From: Berberis thunbergii
Lineage: Eukaryota > Streptophyta > Magnoliopsida > Ranunculales > Berberidaceae
Assembly: GCA_003290165.1 (NCBI GenBank)
Contig: QNQO01006975.1
Span: 1 to 64,000 of the forward strand
Reading direction: 5' to 3'
Length of the DNA stretch: 64,000 nucleotides
Both the position numbers and the translations under genes were made by a program. This document shows positions 23,861 to 35,103 of this stretch, piece by piece (the first letter of the stretch is position 1; each line of letters opens with the position of its first letter). The notes under the pieces are model-generated. The model was not told the origin of the DNA. It saw only the letters and a program-made list of their open reading frames with translations, and ran no database searches.

Positions 23861-23880
23861 GCTACTCCCCCCAAGTTAGT
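23861..23880 (-). other. Polypurine tract of element C
   Basis: On the minus strand the sequence TTGGGGGGAGTAGC lies immediately before the 3' LTR. The same motif precedes the element D LTR at 62602-62615 and recurs inside element C at 28363-28377. Confidence 0.8.
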
Positions 23881-24123
23881 GGGCCATCGTATCGGTTCAC
23901 TAAGTCATTTCTTGAAAACATGTGTCGCTCATGATGATTGAGTATCAATCGTTGCTTGAGTTGCGCACTTCATTAATTAAGTATGTGTCGGTTCAAGGGA
24001 GAAGCGGCAGGAAATCAATCCTTATTTAGATCATTCTTTCTGTGGAGATTGATTATTTCATTTCATTACTTTTAGATATTCTGGTCTCTTTGTCTTTTGA
24101 TTGAAAGCTTGTTCACCTTTGTC

Positions 24124-26577
24124 ATGGCTCACCAAAACCAGCTTGATGATGAAACTTTGGCCAAGGGACTCGAGTTTTTTGAAGATAAATTGATTATTGA
24201 GTCGGGCCTTGGTGAAATCCGAATAACATTCACGGTCGCCGAGGACCTGCCATTATATGCTTTGTAAAATGATCATATGCCGATGTTCCCTCTGGAAGGG
24301 TTCGTTTGTTTGCACCACGAAATACTTCAAACTGTAGTTTGTTTTCCCGTCTTTGATGAAATTTGAGGCTTCTTGGATTTCCTCAAAATCCTTCCTGCCC
24401 AGTTGGTACCCAATAGGTACATGATCATCCTTTTTATTATGATCAGAGCGAAGAATGTAGGTGTTTGCGTGAATCCATGGGTAATTCAGTTGTTGATTTC
24501 TCCTCGGTTGAATGATCACGCCATTTGTAAGATGACGTCGTTGGCCTACTTCGGGAAGTTGCCAGATGACTTCAAGTTCTGGCAGAAATACTGCTTCTTG
24601 GCTCCTTCGAACTCGAAGTACTTCAAGGTAAGGGGTCGTCCACTTGAGCGGGAGGTCGGGCCATTTTGTAAGTATAGTTTCATCTTTTGAATTCAATGCA
24701 TTGATTGTGCACTGATCATTGCATATGTTTCTTCGCTGGGAGGCTCCCTACTACTATTCTTTTCCCAGATGAGCAAAACACTATGAAGACATTCTATGAC
24801 CTGCCGATGATGAGTATGGAGGAAGTAATATGTCCTGCTAACTTCAACCACAGTGGTTTGTGGGCCAACTGGCACGTCGCCCCCACGCTTTATCGAATGC
24901 CGAAGGTTAAGTCTGAAAGTGAAACCCCTTCCAGAAAGAGAAAATACAGAGAAGTTAAGGCCCCTATTTTTTTCTAACACGGAGTGACTTTCCGAGACGC
25001 TTGCCTCCTTTATAAATTGGAAGAAGTCTCGTGCTAGGACTGAGTCGGCTCCCAAACAGTTTGCTCTAGTGAGGGTGGATCATGAACCTAATCAGTCTGC
25101 CAAGGCAAAAGCTGAAGTATCCATTTGGGAGAAGGACCATTTGCAATTAGTAGGGGTTGAAGATGCGTCAAATCTGAGTACCGAGCAAGTTGAATCTTTG
25201 AGCGAGAAAATGATGTTGGCTGTTGTGGCGGCTTCTACTGGTGCTGACACACCGAAACTATTTTGCTAGAGGTTTATGATGAGGATTTGCCTAAGGTCCC
25301 AAAGTCTAATCGTTCCACTGATAGATCATTTGATAGTGGTTGCGGTGATGTGGGTCATACTTCTTGTAGTCCGCATTGTTCCCCCTATCATTCTAGGCTG
25401 TATATCATACTGATGGAGGGTCCGTTGGACAATTCACTTTCATCTCTTCCTTCGGTTTTCGCTGAGCCGTTTTGCAATAAAGGGTTGGCTGCTATTGACA
25501 AAGGGAAGGTTGTGGAGGAGGGCCTGGGCGCAATGGCTACTACGAAGGGTGGTGTCGGCATAATTTTGTGTCCGAGAGAGTCCTATCCGGGCATGCGAAT
25601 AATTTTTTTTTCTCTAGACATAGTGAATATGAGCACCCAGGCTTGGGACCAGGAGGTTGACGTGGACTATACTTCAAAGAAGCACATAAGCAGGCATCAT
25701 AGCTGGCTAATGAACCACACTCCAAAACCCAATGAGGATATGGTAGAAGGGCGTATGGACAAAGGTTTAAAACACCTTATGTTGAGGATGTCTCATTTGA
25801 GCCAGGTAGTCATTGTTGGGATAGAGGTTGAGGCGGCTCGTGAGAGGGTGTACACCATGGAGCGTGTGTTTCTTGAATATGCAGAAGTTGTACTCTGATG
25901 CACTTTTTGAAATTGACCTGATGAGGAAGCGGATTGAGGAAAAGTGACTGGAATGGTTAGCCAATGTTGCTGAGACTCAAAGGGTTCGTTTGGAGGCCCT
26001 TGATTCCGATTTAGTGAAGGCGCTGTCTGCGAGAGTTGGATCTGATTCACCATGATCTAGAGTTGCGCAGGAAGCTGCGGCTAAGACATGTTCTGAGTTG
26101 CGGTCTTGTGCTAAGGAGAGAGTCATGAAAGATATTGACTGGTCTGCCCAGAGGCAGTGTTGTGAAGAGTAGCTTCTACTGGAGCAACATGAGCTCAGTG
26201 TTGTGAAGAGTAGTCTGGCTACAAAGCAGTCTCAGGTTGATGCACTGACTGACAAGCTAGAGCTATTGGAGAGTGAACTTGCTAAAATGAAGGCGCATGA
26301 GAAAGTGCTTCTCAAGGCGTAGGGCAACTGTGAATTTTGCTGGGTCGTGCATGGGAGATTAGAGTTGCTGGCGTTGATGAAAGAAGAACATCTGGATTGG
26401 GACCTTGCATATTATAAGAATATGTCATACGCAGACTTAGTAGTGGTCTCTGCGTCATTAGAATAAGAGAGCGATCTGAATGATACTCAAGCGGAGGCGC
26501 GTGTAGACACAACTTCTGCTCTTTCCACCGTCAAGTTTAGTTCTCTTGTTTCTGCACGCCCTCCTGAAGAGGAATAG
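24124..26577 (+). pseudogene. Antisense ORF of element C (putative gypsy-type transposon / Transposase_28-like)
   Basis: It begins MAHQNQLDDETLAKGLEFFE and is open only in pieces: 24124-24267, 24373-24690, 24705-24977, 25069-25269, 25263-25898 and 26220-26577. The block at 24373-24690 (with WVIQLLISPRLNDHAICKM) corresponds to the plant domain annotated as 'putative gypsy type transposon'. The last part is a predicted coiled coil (TDKLELLESELAKMKAHEK). The same start is seen in element D at 62932. The role of this protein in Tat elements is unknown. Stops and frameshifts make this copy a pseudogene. The domain match comes from recalled family features, not from a search. Confidence 0.65.
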
Positions 26578-27139
26578 ACTTTGTGTTTTTGTATTTTTTT
26601 GTTTCAACTGTTAATGAAAACAAGTTTATTTTCAGTACATCTTGTACCTGCATTGTGTTTGGTCTCCCTGCCTCACACTTTCCATTTTGCCTTGTCATTT
26701 TACTTTGACACAAGTTTGGTTGGGTCAACAGGAAGCCAAATGGTCTATCTGTTGTTGAGAGTTTGACCATTTATGTCGCGAATGATTCTGACATGTTTTT
26801 CTGTGAGGTCTTAGAGACACTATAGCTTAGTTACACCCAATAATGGCATTTCGCGGATGGTTTGGCAGTGGTTAGGCTACCCGGACCGTAGCTCATCCTT
26901 TAGGTAAGCCTTTGGAGACTTAAGTTGTATACCTGACTGTCGTTGCCGCTGGCATGATTGAACGGTGATAGTCCAGCACATGCGTTGTCTTTGAGCTAGA
27001 GCGTTTGTCCCGAGTCAAGTTTCATAAGCTCGGGATGGCATTCCATATAGCGTTCGTCTGCGTGTTAGCGGAATGAATTTTAGGTCGGCTTGAGTGGCCA
27101 TTGCTGATAATAAAATGTCACCTTGTGTGAGCGTGTAGA
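26578..27139. other. Element C internal region, no gene seen
   Basis: This is untranslated element sequence between the antisense ORF and the tandem repeats. Short frames are not conserved-looking. Confidence 0.5.
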
Positions 27140-27975
27140 TGCTGCTCAAGCTGTGATTTCTTTTGCCAACCGTTGTTTTGCAAGGGAGCGGTGGTCGCGT
27201 GGCGAGCCATTGACATTAGTAAGGGCTGACTTGGCTCCCACCTTCCGAACCATCTTTACCCGTGTGGAGTAGATTACAGGTTTGGGATGTGAGAATTCGG
27301 GGATCATGGTCTGTTGAAGAGCGATGATCCCATAGCAAGTCGTCGGCATCAGTTTGGGACTGATTATACTCCCACCTTCCAAACCATCTACACTCGCCTA
27401 GAGCAGGCTACAAGTTTGAGATGAGGGGATTCGACGACCTTGGTCTGTAGAAGAGCAGTGGTCTCGTGGCAAGCGTCAAAATCAATTCGGGACCGACTAG
27501 GCTCCCACCTTCGAAATCATCTACATCCATATGCATCGAGCTACAAATTTGGGGTTTTCGGCGATCATGGTCTGTTGAAGAGCAGTGGTCCCGTGGCAAC
27601 CCGTCAGAATTAGTTCGGAGCTAACTAGGCTTCCACCTTCCAAACCATCTACACTTGCGCGGAGTGAGCTACAAGTCTAGGGTTGGTAATTCGGCGACCA
27701 TGGTCTCTAGAAAAACAGTGGTCCCGTGACGAACCGTCGACATAATTCGGAACTGACTAGGCTCACACCTTTCAAACCATTTACATCCGCGCAGTGAGGA
27801 CTACAGATCTGGGCTTTGATCAAAAGCTAACATTGTCGGTCGTCACCGGCTAGGCTTTCCTAATTGGGTTCGATGACCATTGTTTGGAAAAGGGGGCAAT
27901 AGTCCCTGGCGAGTCATTGTCACCAGTCGAAATAGTGCTGATTACACTCTCACTTCCTAAACCATCGACATCCGC
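27140..27975. repeat. ~130-bp tandem repeat array inside element C
   Basis: The marker CCCACCTTCCxAACCATCTAC recurs at 27237, 27371, 27504, 27632, 27764 and, more diverged, 27949. That gives steps of 134, 133, 128, 132 and 185. Each unit also carries ACCATGGTCTGTTGAAGAGC and GTGGTCCCGTGGCAA. Arrays of this kind in the non-coding part of Tat elements are known and can seed satellites. Confidence 0.88.
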
Positions 27976-28377
27976 GCTGGGCGGACTAGGCGTTGGGATG
28001 AACCGAAAGTCGTCGTCATCAGCCAAAGCTGACTAAGCTTGCTCGATTAGGTCGGGGCTCCGCCTATTACTGGCTTGAGAGCCTACATCTGTGAGTGGTA
28101 TGCATCGTGTAGACGAGTTTTGAAGAGACGAGAGTACCCTAAATCAGCTGGTGATATGTAGGTGTGATCTGAGTGCCAAAGTGACTAGGGTTTCTAACGC
28201 TTGTGTCAGGCACATGGTAAAATACTGCTTGAATAGTAGGCTGAGCCTATGGGTTCATAGAGGAAGAGCTAGGGTTTGTCATATGATCAAGATGCTACAT
28301 ATACAACGTAGATTGCATGGTCACACGTGTACGGCATAAATCGCGAGACGGTTGAGTATCGGTTACTCCCCCCAATT
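27976..28377. other. Element C internal region with a second polypurine-like motif
   Basis: GGTTACTCCCCCCAATTAAT at 28363-28382 repeats the motif that normally abuts the 3' LTR. The sequence to its left (CACACGTGTACGGCATAAAT) weakly resembles an LTR end (compare CATGTGTACGGTGTAGAAT at 23818). This may be a leftover LTR edge from a recombination or template switch. Confidence 0.4.
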
Positions 28378-28663
28378 AATGGGGTTGTGTGCATCACCAT
28401 TAATTGGACGAACGTGGCCCTGTGCAGTTTTCTTGAGAACCGTCGTCTCCTCGTTTCCCATACGATATTCAATGCTGACAGTTAATTTTGAAGCGCCTAT
28501 TTGGTGAACCAATATATTTATATAATGATGTTTCTTCATCATTGTAGGCATTCTCTTCCGCAGAGCACACCTCATCAAATGACAAACTGTGGAACAGAGA
28601 GGTGATGTAGCATGTCTGAGTCATGTGCCCCTCTGCAGAGGGGGTTCTATGAAATGAGCATGT
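28378..28663. other. Element C internal region, unassigned
   Basis: Overlapping short minus-strand frames are present here, but none matches a family I recognise. Confidence 0.4.
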
Positions 28664-29023
28664 CTACCCTGAAATTCGGTTTCGCGTCAACTGCGTCGCC
28701 TTCTCTAGTCCAATGAGAACTAGCAAGGGTTGACTCTCCGGTGCTTGCTCTTTGTTGTCTTCCGGAGATGGAGGCCTATGTTGTTCTCGATTTCCATTAG
28801 CAGGTGGAGGGTTCTGTTGTATGAGAGGCTCTACTGCTTTAGCGATTTGGTGTATTTGGGATGACAACAAATCTATCTTGGGGTTTGTCGTTGTTGTTGC
28901 TGGCACGGGGGTGTGAGTCTGCTGCCAGTGTGTCACCGACACCATTGAGAGCGACAATATTGCGCCAGTCTGAGTGTTTGATGTGTCCCTATGTTCTCCA
29001 TTATTATGTGATCTGGTGGTCAC
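28664..29023 (-). pseudogene. Element C gag N-terminal fragment
   Basis: This is a 119-codon minus-strand frame starting MTTRSHNNGEHRDTS, 78 bases into the element from its 5' LTR. It is rich in Gln, Pro and Thr, with a LLSSQIHQIAKAVEPLIQQ helix, as in the variable head of Tat gag proteins before the capsid domain. The capsid domain itself is absent. Confidence 0.6.
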
Positions 29024-29079
29024 TATCTTCTCGTATTTCGAAGAGAAATGATGCTAGTGAAAGGTTAGGAAATTTGTCG

Positions 29080-29100
29080 TCCCCACAGATGGTGCCAAAC
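29080..29100 (-). other. Primer-binding site of element C
   Basis: On the minus strand GTTTGGCACCATCTGTGGGG follows the 5' LTR directly, as in other plant Tat-like elements. Confidence 0.75.
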
Positions 29101-29784
29101 TGATGCAGTCGATTTTCGCTCTCTGCTTTGACCTTGACCTGCAAACCTGTTGACATGCACAAGGAACGCACGTGAACCACAGACCACCGTTGTGGAGGCC
29201 GATGACACTCTGATGCTAAAGTCAGACTGAGATTTGAGGAAGGTGTAATGTTGTAAACAAAGAATTTGTAGCATACATTATCTAACCAACCTCATGTTTT
29301 TTTATAGTGCTGGAGTCTTGGTTTAACCAGGCCATCGATGGTGTAATTTAGGGAATAAAATTTTTGTGGAGACCCTTCTCTAATTAGGAGTTGTGCTATG
29401 AAGGGGAGTTTCCCTGTTAGCCTTGTGCTCCTAGATACGCCGGAGATAGTTCCCAATCCGAGATTAGTCCATAGATAGAAGTCTCCAGGTGTGACATATA
29501 CTATGGTATTTTCCTTCTAGTTGGAAGTAAAGTGTTGTTGTCTTGCCTGTCCAAAACTGATCTTCAAGATACTTGCCTTAATAGGGCTTACGAGTATTGA
29601 GGATAGATGTGAGAAGCGTGGGTTTAGTAGGTTGTAATGATTTTGGGTCTGTCACAGACTACATTGTGCGGGCTTGGAGTCGCTTGGTCCGGATTAGTGT
29701 CGAGCTGCCGCTTGGGCCTATTATTTATCGAAATCATCATGACATGTGTATGGTATAAAAAAGAGACCATTTTTTGTATCATCG
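29101..29784 (-). repeat. 5' LTR of element C
   Basis: It is 684 bp, collinear with 23175-23860. The outer end reads ATCATCG instead of ATCATCA. It is flanked outside by GTAGG and then by the resumed protease of element B. Confidence 0.85.
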
Positions 29785-31062
29785 GTAGGTTTCAAAGAAG
29801 AACAATGTTATCCGCTCGGAATGATCCAACTGCCAGTTGAAGCAGGAAAATCAGGAAGACAACGAATCTTGTTGAAAGATTTTTTTGTAGTCGACGCCCA
29901 TATGCATACGACATGCTTTTCAGAAGGCCTTGGATACAATAAATAGGCGCGGTATTCTCCATCATGCATCAATGCTTGAAGTACCATACTGACGATGGCG
30001 TCGAAATAATCAAAGGAGACCAGCCAGCTGAATGCCACTATGCAGCGATGAAAGCCCCTCACAAATGACAGTTGCTGCAATGACCAAAGGAGCAACTACT
30101 GAAGAATAATCATGACATTTTTTATTGGACGATGAAAGTTATGATGGGAATGGACTCGTCTGTCATCACTCACAAACTGCAAGTTAATCCAGACAAGAAA
30201 CCAATCCGACCAAAAATTAAGGTCGATTGTCCCAGAACGTAACCAATAAACAAGGAAGTGCACCGTCTGATAACTGCAGGAATGATAAGAGAATCTCACT
30301 ATCTAGACTGGTTAGCTAACATGGTGTTGGTAAAGAAGAATAACGGTAAGTGGATAATATGCAAATATTACATGAATTTGAAAAAAGTCTGTTCAAAAGA
30401 CAGTTTCTCCCTCCCACGCATAGACTAGATAGTAGATGTCACTGCTGGACACAAATTCCTGAGCTTCATAGATGCATACTCTGGGTATAATCAGATACGG
30501 ATGCACCCTTCTGACAAAGAAAAAATGTATTTTATAATGGAGAGAGGTACATACTCCTACCAGGTGAAGCCATTCGAACTAAAGAACGCAAAAGCCACAT
30601 ACCAACGACTGGTCAACAAAATGTTCAGAAACTAAATCAGTAAGACAACGGATGTGTACATCAGTGACATGTTGGTCAAAAGCTTACGTCGTGCATACCA
30701 TATCAGAGATCTCAAATAGACCTTCTCCTAGCTCCGAAAATATAAAATGAAGTTGAACTCGGAGAAATGCACATTGGAGTAGAATCAAGAAAATTCCTTG
30801 GATACATGGTCAACCAAAAAGGAATCAAAGATAACCCGAAATATATGCAAACACTACTCAACATGAAGTCACCAACAAATATAAAGGGCATGCAAAGTCT
30901 CAATGACAGGATATTTGCTTTAAACATATTCATTTCCAAGTCCTCAAACAAATGTCTACCTTTCTTCAAAATCTTGAAGGGACACACGACATTCAAGTGG
31001 AATGAAGAATGCAAAAAGGTTTTCCAAAGCTTGAAGGCGCACATAGGAGCAAGGAGCTGTTG
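29785..31062 (+). pseudogene. Element B continued: protease 3' half and reverse transcriptase (copy X)
   Basis: The protease resumes at 29790 (EQCYPLGMIQLPVEAG, then a LLKDFFVVDA block). The RT follows: VITHKLQVNPDKKPI, HRLITAGMIRESHYLDWLAN, KDSFSLPRID, FIDAYSGYNQIRMHPSDKEK, VKPFELKNAKATYQRLVNKM. The catalytic box at 30657-30668 reads YISD, so the first aspartate is lost. Many stops are present. The copy ends abruptly at 31062 inside the RT/RNase H connection, where a second copy begins. Confidence 0.88.
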
Positions 31063-31345
31063 TCTAGTTGGAAGTCTTCAGGTGTGACATATACTATGGT
31101 ATTTGTTTTTTATTTGGAAGCAACGTGCTGTTGTATTTTCTGTCCAAAACTGATCCTTGAGATACTTGCCTTAATAGGGCTTACGGGTATTAAGGATAGC
31201 TATGAGACGCGTGGGCTTAGTAGGCTGCAGTGATTTCGGGTCCGCCTGACAGACTACATTGTGCGGGCTTGGAGCCACTTGCGCCGAATAAGTGTCGGGC
31301 TGATGCTTGGGCATATTATTTATCAAGATCATCATGACATGTATA
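31063..31345 (-). repeat. Partial element C LTR in the duplicated segment (copy X')
   Basis: It begins abruptly within the LTR (AGTCTTCAGGTGTGACATA, matching about 29482) and runs to the LTR edge. It is then joined to element B protease sequence, just as at 29784 but with about 100 bp deleted at the joint. Confidence 0.8.
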
Positions 31346-31491
31346 CGGTGTAGAAGAGAACAAGTCTTGTTGAAAGATTTCCTTGTAGTTGATGCCCTAT
31401 GCGCATACGACATGCTTCTTGGAAGGCCTTGGATATCATGCATTAATGCTTGAAGTACCATACCGACGACGACATCGGAATAATCAAATGA
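31346..31491 (+). pseudogene. Element B protease end, copy X' (left of the CACTA insertion)
   Basis: TCTTGTTGAAAGATTTCCTT matches 29867 onward. The sequence runs to ATAATCAAATGA at 31491, where the CACTA element begins. The uninterrupted counterpart is at 30005-30020. Confidence 0.8.
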
Positions 31492-31685
31492 CACTACACC
31501 AAAAATCCCCATTAGCAACGGTTTTAAACCGTGGGGGTAACCCATTGTCATGGCTAAGAGTCGTGGGCTACAGAGGCGTTGCGAAATTCCTTTTAACTAC
31601 TATAAACCGTGGCTAAAATTTTAGCAACGGTTTTATATTCAGGACGGTTGATGCTTTAGCCACGGTTTTAAGCCGTGGCTAGTAA
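31492..31685. repeat. CACTA left end: TIR and subterminal repeats
   Basis: The TIR is followed by AGCAACGGTTTTAAACCGTG, AGCAACGGTTTTATATTC and AGCCACGGTTTTAAGCCGTG. These palindromic blocks are the likely transposase-binding sites, by analogy with En/Spm. Confidence 0.88.
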
Positions 31686-31911
31686 AAAAATTCAATTTTT
31701 TTTTGTCACGGTGTTAAGTGACAATGATGCAATATAGGCAATGAAGAGAAATTACAAACTAAAGAACTTGTAATTGTAATTCTAGATTGATGACAGTAAA
31801 TGGATTGGATTGTATTCAATAAGAAAGCTAATTTTCTTACAAATCAAATGAATCCCTTTTTCTCTCTTATCCATATACACAACAACATCCACCAAACTAA
31901 TAGCACCATCT

Positions 31912-32084
31912 TTATTGTCGAATCACAACAACACAATAAACTACAACAAGAGGGAAGCCAAGAATTGAAAATACAGCTAATGCAACAATCTTGATTGCCT
32001 TGTTCTGAGACATCGCATGTTGAATTCCTGCAGAATATCCCTCAAGTTGTGCTGTGATTACACCCGAGTGAAGCAGGATAAGAG
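31912..32084 (-). pseudogene. Short frame with a C-terminal membrane segment (unidentified captured exon)
   Basis: A minus-strand frame ends at TAA 31912-31914 and encodes a single strongly hydrophobic segment close to the C-terminus (KIVALAVFSILGFPLVVVYC, then VVVIRQ). This looks like a tail-anchor or the last exon of a membrane protein. Upstream at 32240-32440 another minus-strand frame ending LLQQGKLEMLNALSQ is followed by a GT donor. I do not recognise the source gene. Confidence 0.35.
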
Positions 32085-32696
32085 ATTTTCACTATCCTGA
32101 AATGGATATCTTGAAAAAGTTAGCATATGGGTTTCTCATCACATTTTCTAGAGTAAGTACAGGGAGCCAAGTTTGGGATGGAACCAAATTTGGCTTAAAA
32201 GTAACTTGAAAAGAAAAAAATGAGTATTATTATTTTATTTCCATTAAAATACCTGAGATAAGGCATTGAGCATCTCAAGCTTCCCTTGTTGTAATAGAAA
32301 AGATGATAATGCATTGTCCTGAACAGAGTAGTTATTATTTCTAGTGGTGAGGGTTGTTGTTGTGTCAGCAAAAGGTGTGGGTTGGGTAGGGTTTTGCTTG
32401 ATGAATAGTTGGTATTGGTGATGATCCCAAACTTCTCACTTTCTGCAAGACAAAAATTGCAATAAACAAAGACAACATAAACAAAATGACAAGAACCAAG
32501 CAAACAAAAAAGATTTTAAGTGTGGATGATAGTTGCATTGAAAGCACGATCTGATGTAGCACGAGCAAAGACCCTTTTGTATATTGATTAATACCTCTCA
32601 GTGTATATTGAATTAACATGAGCAAAGAAAAGGCGGAAAATATCAACCCTTTTGTATTTATAGTCCTGAAAGAGAAATCTTATATAGTGAACGTAC

Positions 32697-32778
32697 CAGT
32701 AGAGCTGACAATGTAGACTTGCCGCACCCGCTTGTACCGCACAACAACACTGTCACAGATTCCTTCTTTTCTCGGATT
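32697..32778 (-). pseudogene. Captured P-loop exon, 2-phosphoglycerate-kinase-like
   Basis: The minus-strand exon encodes [20 protein letters not shown], containing a Walker A motif (G-x-x-G-x-G-K-S/T). It is bounded by an AG acceptor (TTTTTAG) and a GT donor (GTACG). The sequence matches the P-loop exon of the plant family annotated as 2-phosphoglycerate kinase or P-loop NTPase. Only this one exon is evident; the neighbouring exons are missing or unrecognised, so it cannot make an enzyme. Confidence 0.7.
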
Positions 32779-35103
32779 CTAAAAATGAGGAAATAAAGTA
32801 TTTCAGAAGCAAATAGGAAACAAATAAAGCCATTAGAATGGTTTCATGGTTATGCTCAAACATAACAAAAGAAAGTGATGGATGAATACTCACAGATACT
32901 GAAGAACTTCATTCCAATAGAAAAAAGATTCTGCATAATGAGGAAGTCAGGAAGTCCCACAGTCAATGAACAAAAAAGATTCTCCCATAATGATCGCTGA
33001 TAACCATAAGACCCATACAAACGAAAAAGTCCACCTGCTCGACGCGTCTCCTCGCTCCTGCAGTGCCAAGGGCACCGTGCAAAACAGGGGAGAACCCATG
33101 CTGAAAGCTCCTATCAGCTTCTATGTGCTCAGTGCACATGCAGTCCAGCCAGCCTCGCAAATGGAAACTAACAGAAACCAGGCTGAGTGCACCTCGTTCT
33201 TGCGCGCATTGTGATCCTTGCAGCTGAATCGCCTACACCGCCCCTGCATGCCAAACAGAGCCGCAAAGCAGAGCCGTTCCGGAGTTATCACCATACCAAC
33301 TATAGAAGTTATCACCATACAAGTAAAAACATGACTCAACTCAGCTTCACGTCAGAGGGGGTTCTCATTATACTCCCATCATTCCCATGGAGTGTAAATC
33401 TGGCCATTAAGGATGTGAACAACTGCTTGGGAGACAAACTGAACTCATGTTCTACTGGCAAGCATGTTATCAACATCAAAGAGCCCCAGTTAGACAGCTT
33501 GGAGTTCAATAGCCAAAATGTTTTTAAGCGAAGTACCTGCACTAAACATCAACCCTCTTTATTGCTTCTGATAAGTCCACATCCAGCTAGAGAATTAGAA
33601 AGACATGCATCCATACTTGTAATTGTCCAATATGCATGAATTAGAGAAGTCAGTGGGTTTGTCAACCATTGTTGTTGCTGTGCTTTCTTTTAATGGTACA
33701 AGTGAGGGAGGATTTATGTGGTTGTTCTGACGACTTGGGGCTTTCTTTTTTCAGACACCAATTGTAGGCTCTGTATGATTCAGCTCTTGGATACAAATTG
33801 CTGCAATATCACACACATGTTCAAATATTCAATAGACTTGTTTAATATTCTCATAACACACTCATCAGTTTTTTTTTTTTTTTTTGGATAGTAACATTTA
33901 TTAGTCTTCAACATTGGAGTGCAATTGAAATCAAATAGAGAATTTAATTTTCTATTTTCTTGTAAGGTGTTCCAATGCCAGTTATCACTTGGATGAGATA
34001 GCCTATATGGCGCGACCTACATTTACGCACAATACTGTATAGGATGAAAAGGACCAAAACACTTGGATATTTCCATCTCTACCAAATATATAGTGGGGAA
34101 AAAATTACATTGTTCATTCAATTGTGAGAAAGGCTTTGGGGATAAAAATGAATCTTTTTTTTTTTTCATTTCCATGCCATTGTGTACCTTCCGTCCATTT
34201 GCCAGCAATGAAAAGATAGTGGTAAACACAAGGCACAAAATGGTTAAGATTAACATGAAGAGTAAAGCCACAGTTTCGTTCACTTTAACATGTTGCATAA
34301 GGGATACTTTGTATTTAACCTGTGATTCACATAAATGCATCAGATTATGATAATTAGATTATCCACAAACAAATGCATATATCATTTTTGAAGAAGATAA
34401 ATTTAATAGAAAGTGTGATGAAGCTTGCCAAACAATCAATATTCAAGGAACAAAGAACAAAGAAGAAACAAAAAAGGTTTCTTGCCATTAGAGAAATGTG
34501 GTCTAAACTGAAATCTTCATAACAATCATTATGACATAAATAAATATGGTTTTTATCGAACCTGGGCTTTGTAGAGAGGTAAGAGTTTGGGAAGATTCTA
34601 TAGTTGAGAGTGGCAATAAAATCCCATATTGGTGATCATTGGAGAGCTGAGAATCGTGAAAGAAGCTGAAATGCAAGATAACAATCTAATCTGGGGTTTG
34701 AGTTTCGCAAAACTCACTTTTTTCAAGACTCAAAGAAAGCGTAAAACAAGAACCATAAAAGGAAGAAAAAATGACTTACTTAGAGATGTCTGAGTTCAGC
34801 ATCTGAAATTCGTTGCTAAAATAAGACGTACTATTTCTTTGCGAATGATTTCCATTTTCTCCGAGCCTTCTGCTTTGAATTTCTTCTTGTAGTACCTTTC
34901 CCTCCATCCATGTAAACCCAATCTGACCTGCATAAAATATGTGCAAACAACCTCTCAGATTTACAAATTAGAATTATTTTCATCCTTTCAGAGCAGTACT
35001 CTATATACATGAAGTAGGAAGTACTTCACTATTACATACACGAGAAATTCAAAAAGTGAAAGCACAGACCTTGTCTGTCAATAATCCACCATGTTTGAAT
35101 AAA
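32779..35103. other. CACTA interior, no firm gene call
   Basis: This holds several short frames without recognisable domains. A frame at about 34785-34925 on the minus strand (QIGFTWMEGKVLQEEIQSRR) is bounded by a plausible AG acceptor and might be another captured exon of unknown origin. Confidence 0.4.

Larger units (their letters stand above)
23175..29784 (-). mobile_element. Element C: non-autonomous Tat-like gypsy retrotransposon, inserted in B
   Basis: It is bounded by two LTRs of 686 and 684 bp that are collinear and clearly similar. On the minus strand the order is 5' LTR (29101-29784), primer-binding site (29080-29100), gag start (28664-29023), a middle region without pol, a ~130-bp tandem array, an ORF on the opposite strand (24124-26577), polypurine tract, 3' LTR (23175-23860). 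An ORF antisense to the element between pol and the 3' LTR is known from Tat-lineage elements. The flanking 5-mers CAAGG and GTAGG are a weak match for a duplication. The element is 6,610 bp. No protease, RT or integrase is present, so it would depend on a relative. Confidence 0.85.

Noticed and set aside
27140..27975. Regular repeats that might suggest a CRISPR array
   Set aside because: Units are ~130-bp imperfect tandem repeats without unique spacers, inside a plant retrotransposon.
32966..33214. 82-codon frame and its minus-strand counterpart in the CACTA
   Set aside because: Both strands are open only through GC-richer composition, and no family is recognised.
33187..33639. 150-codon plus-strand frame inside the CACTA
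   Set aside because: It has no domain or family resemblance, and the recognisable exons here are on the minus strand. It is more likely chance.
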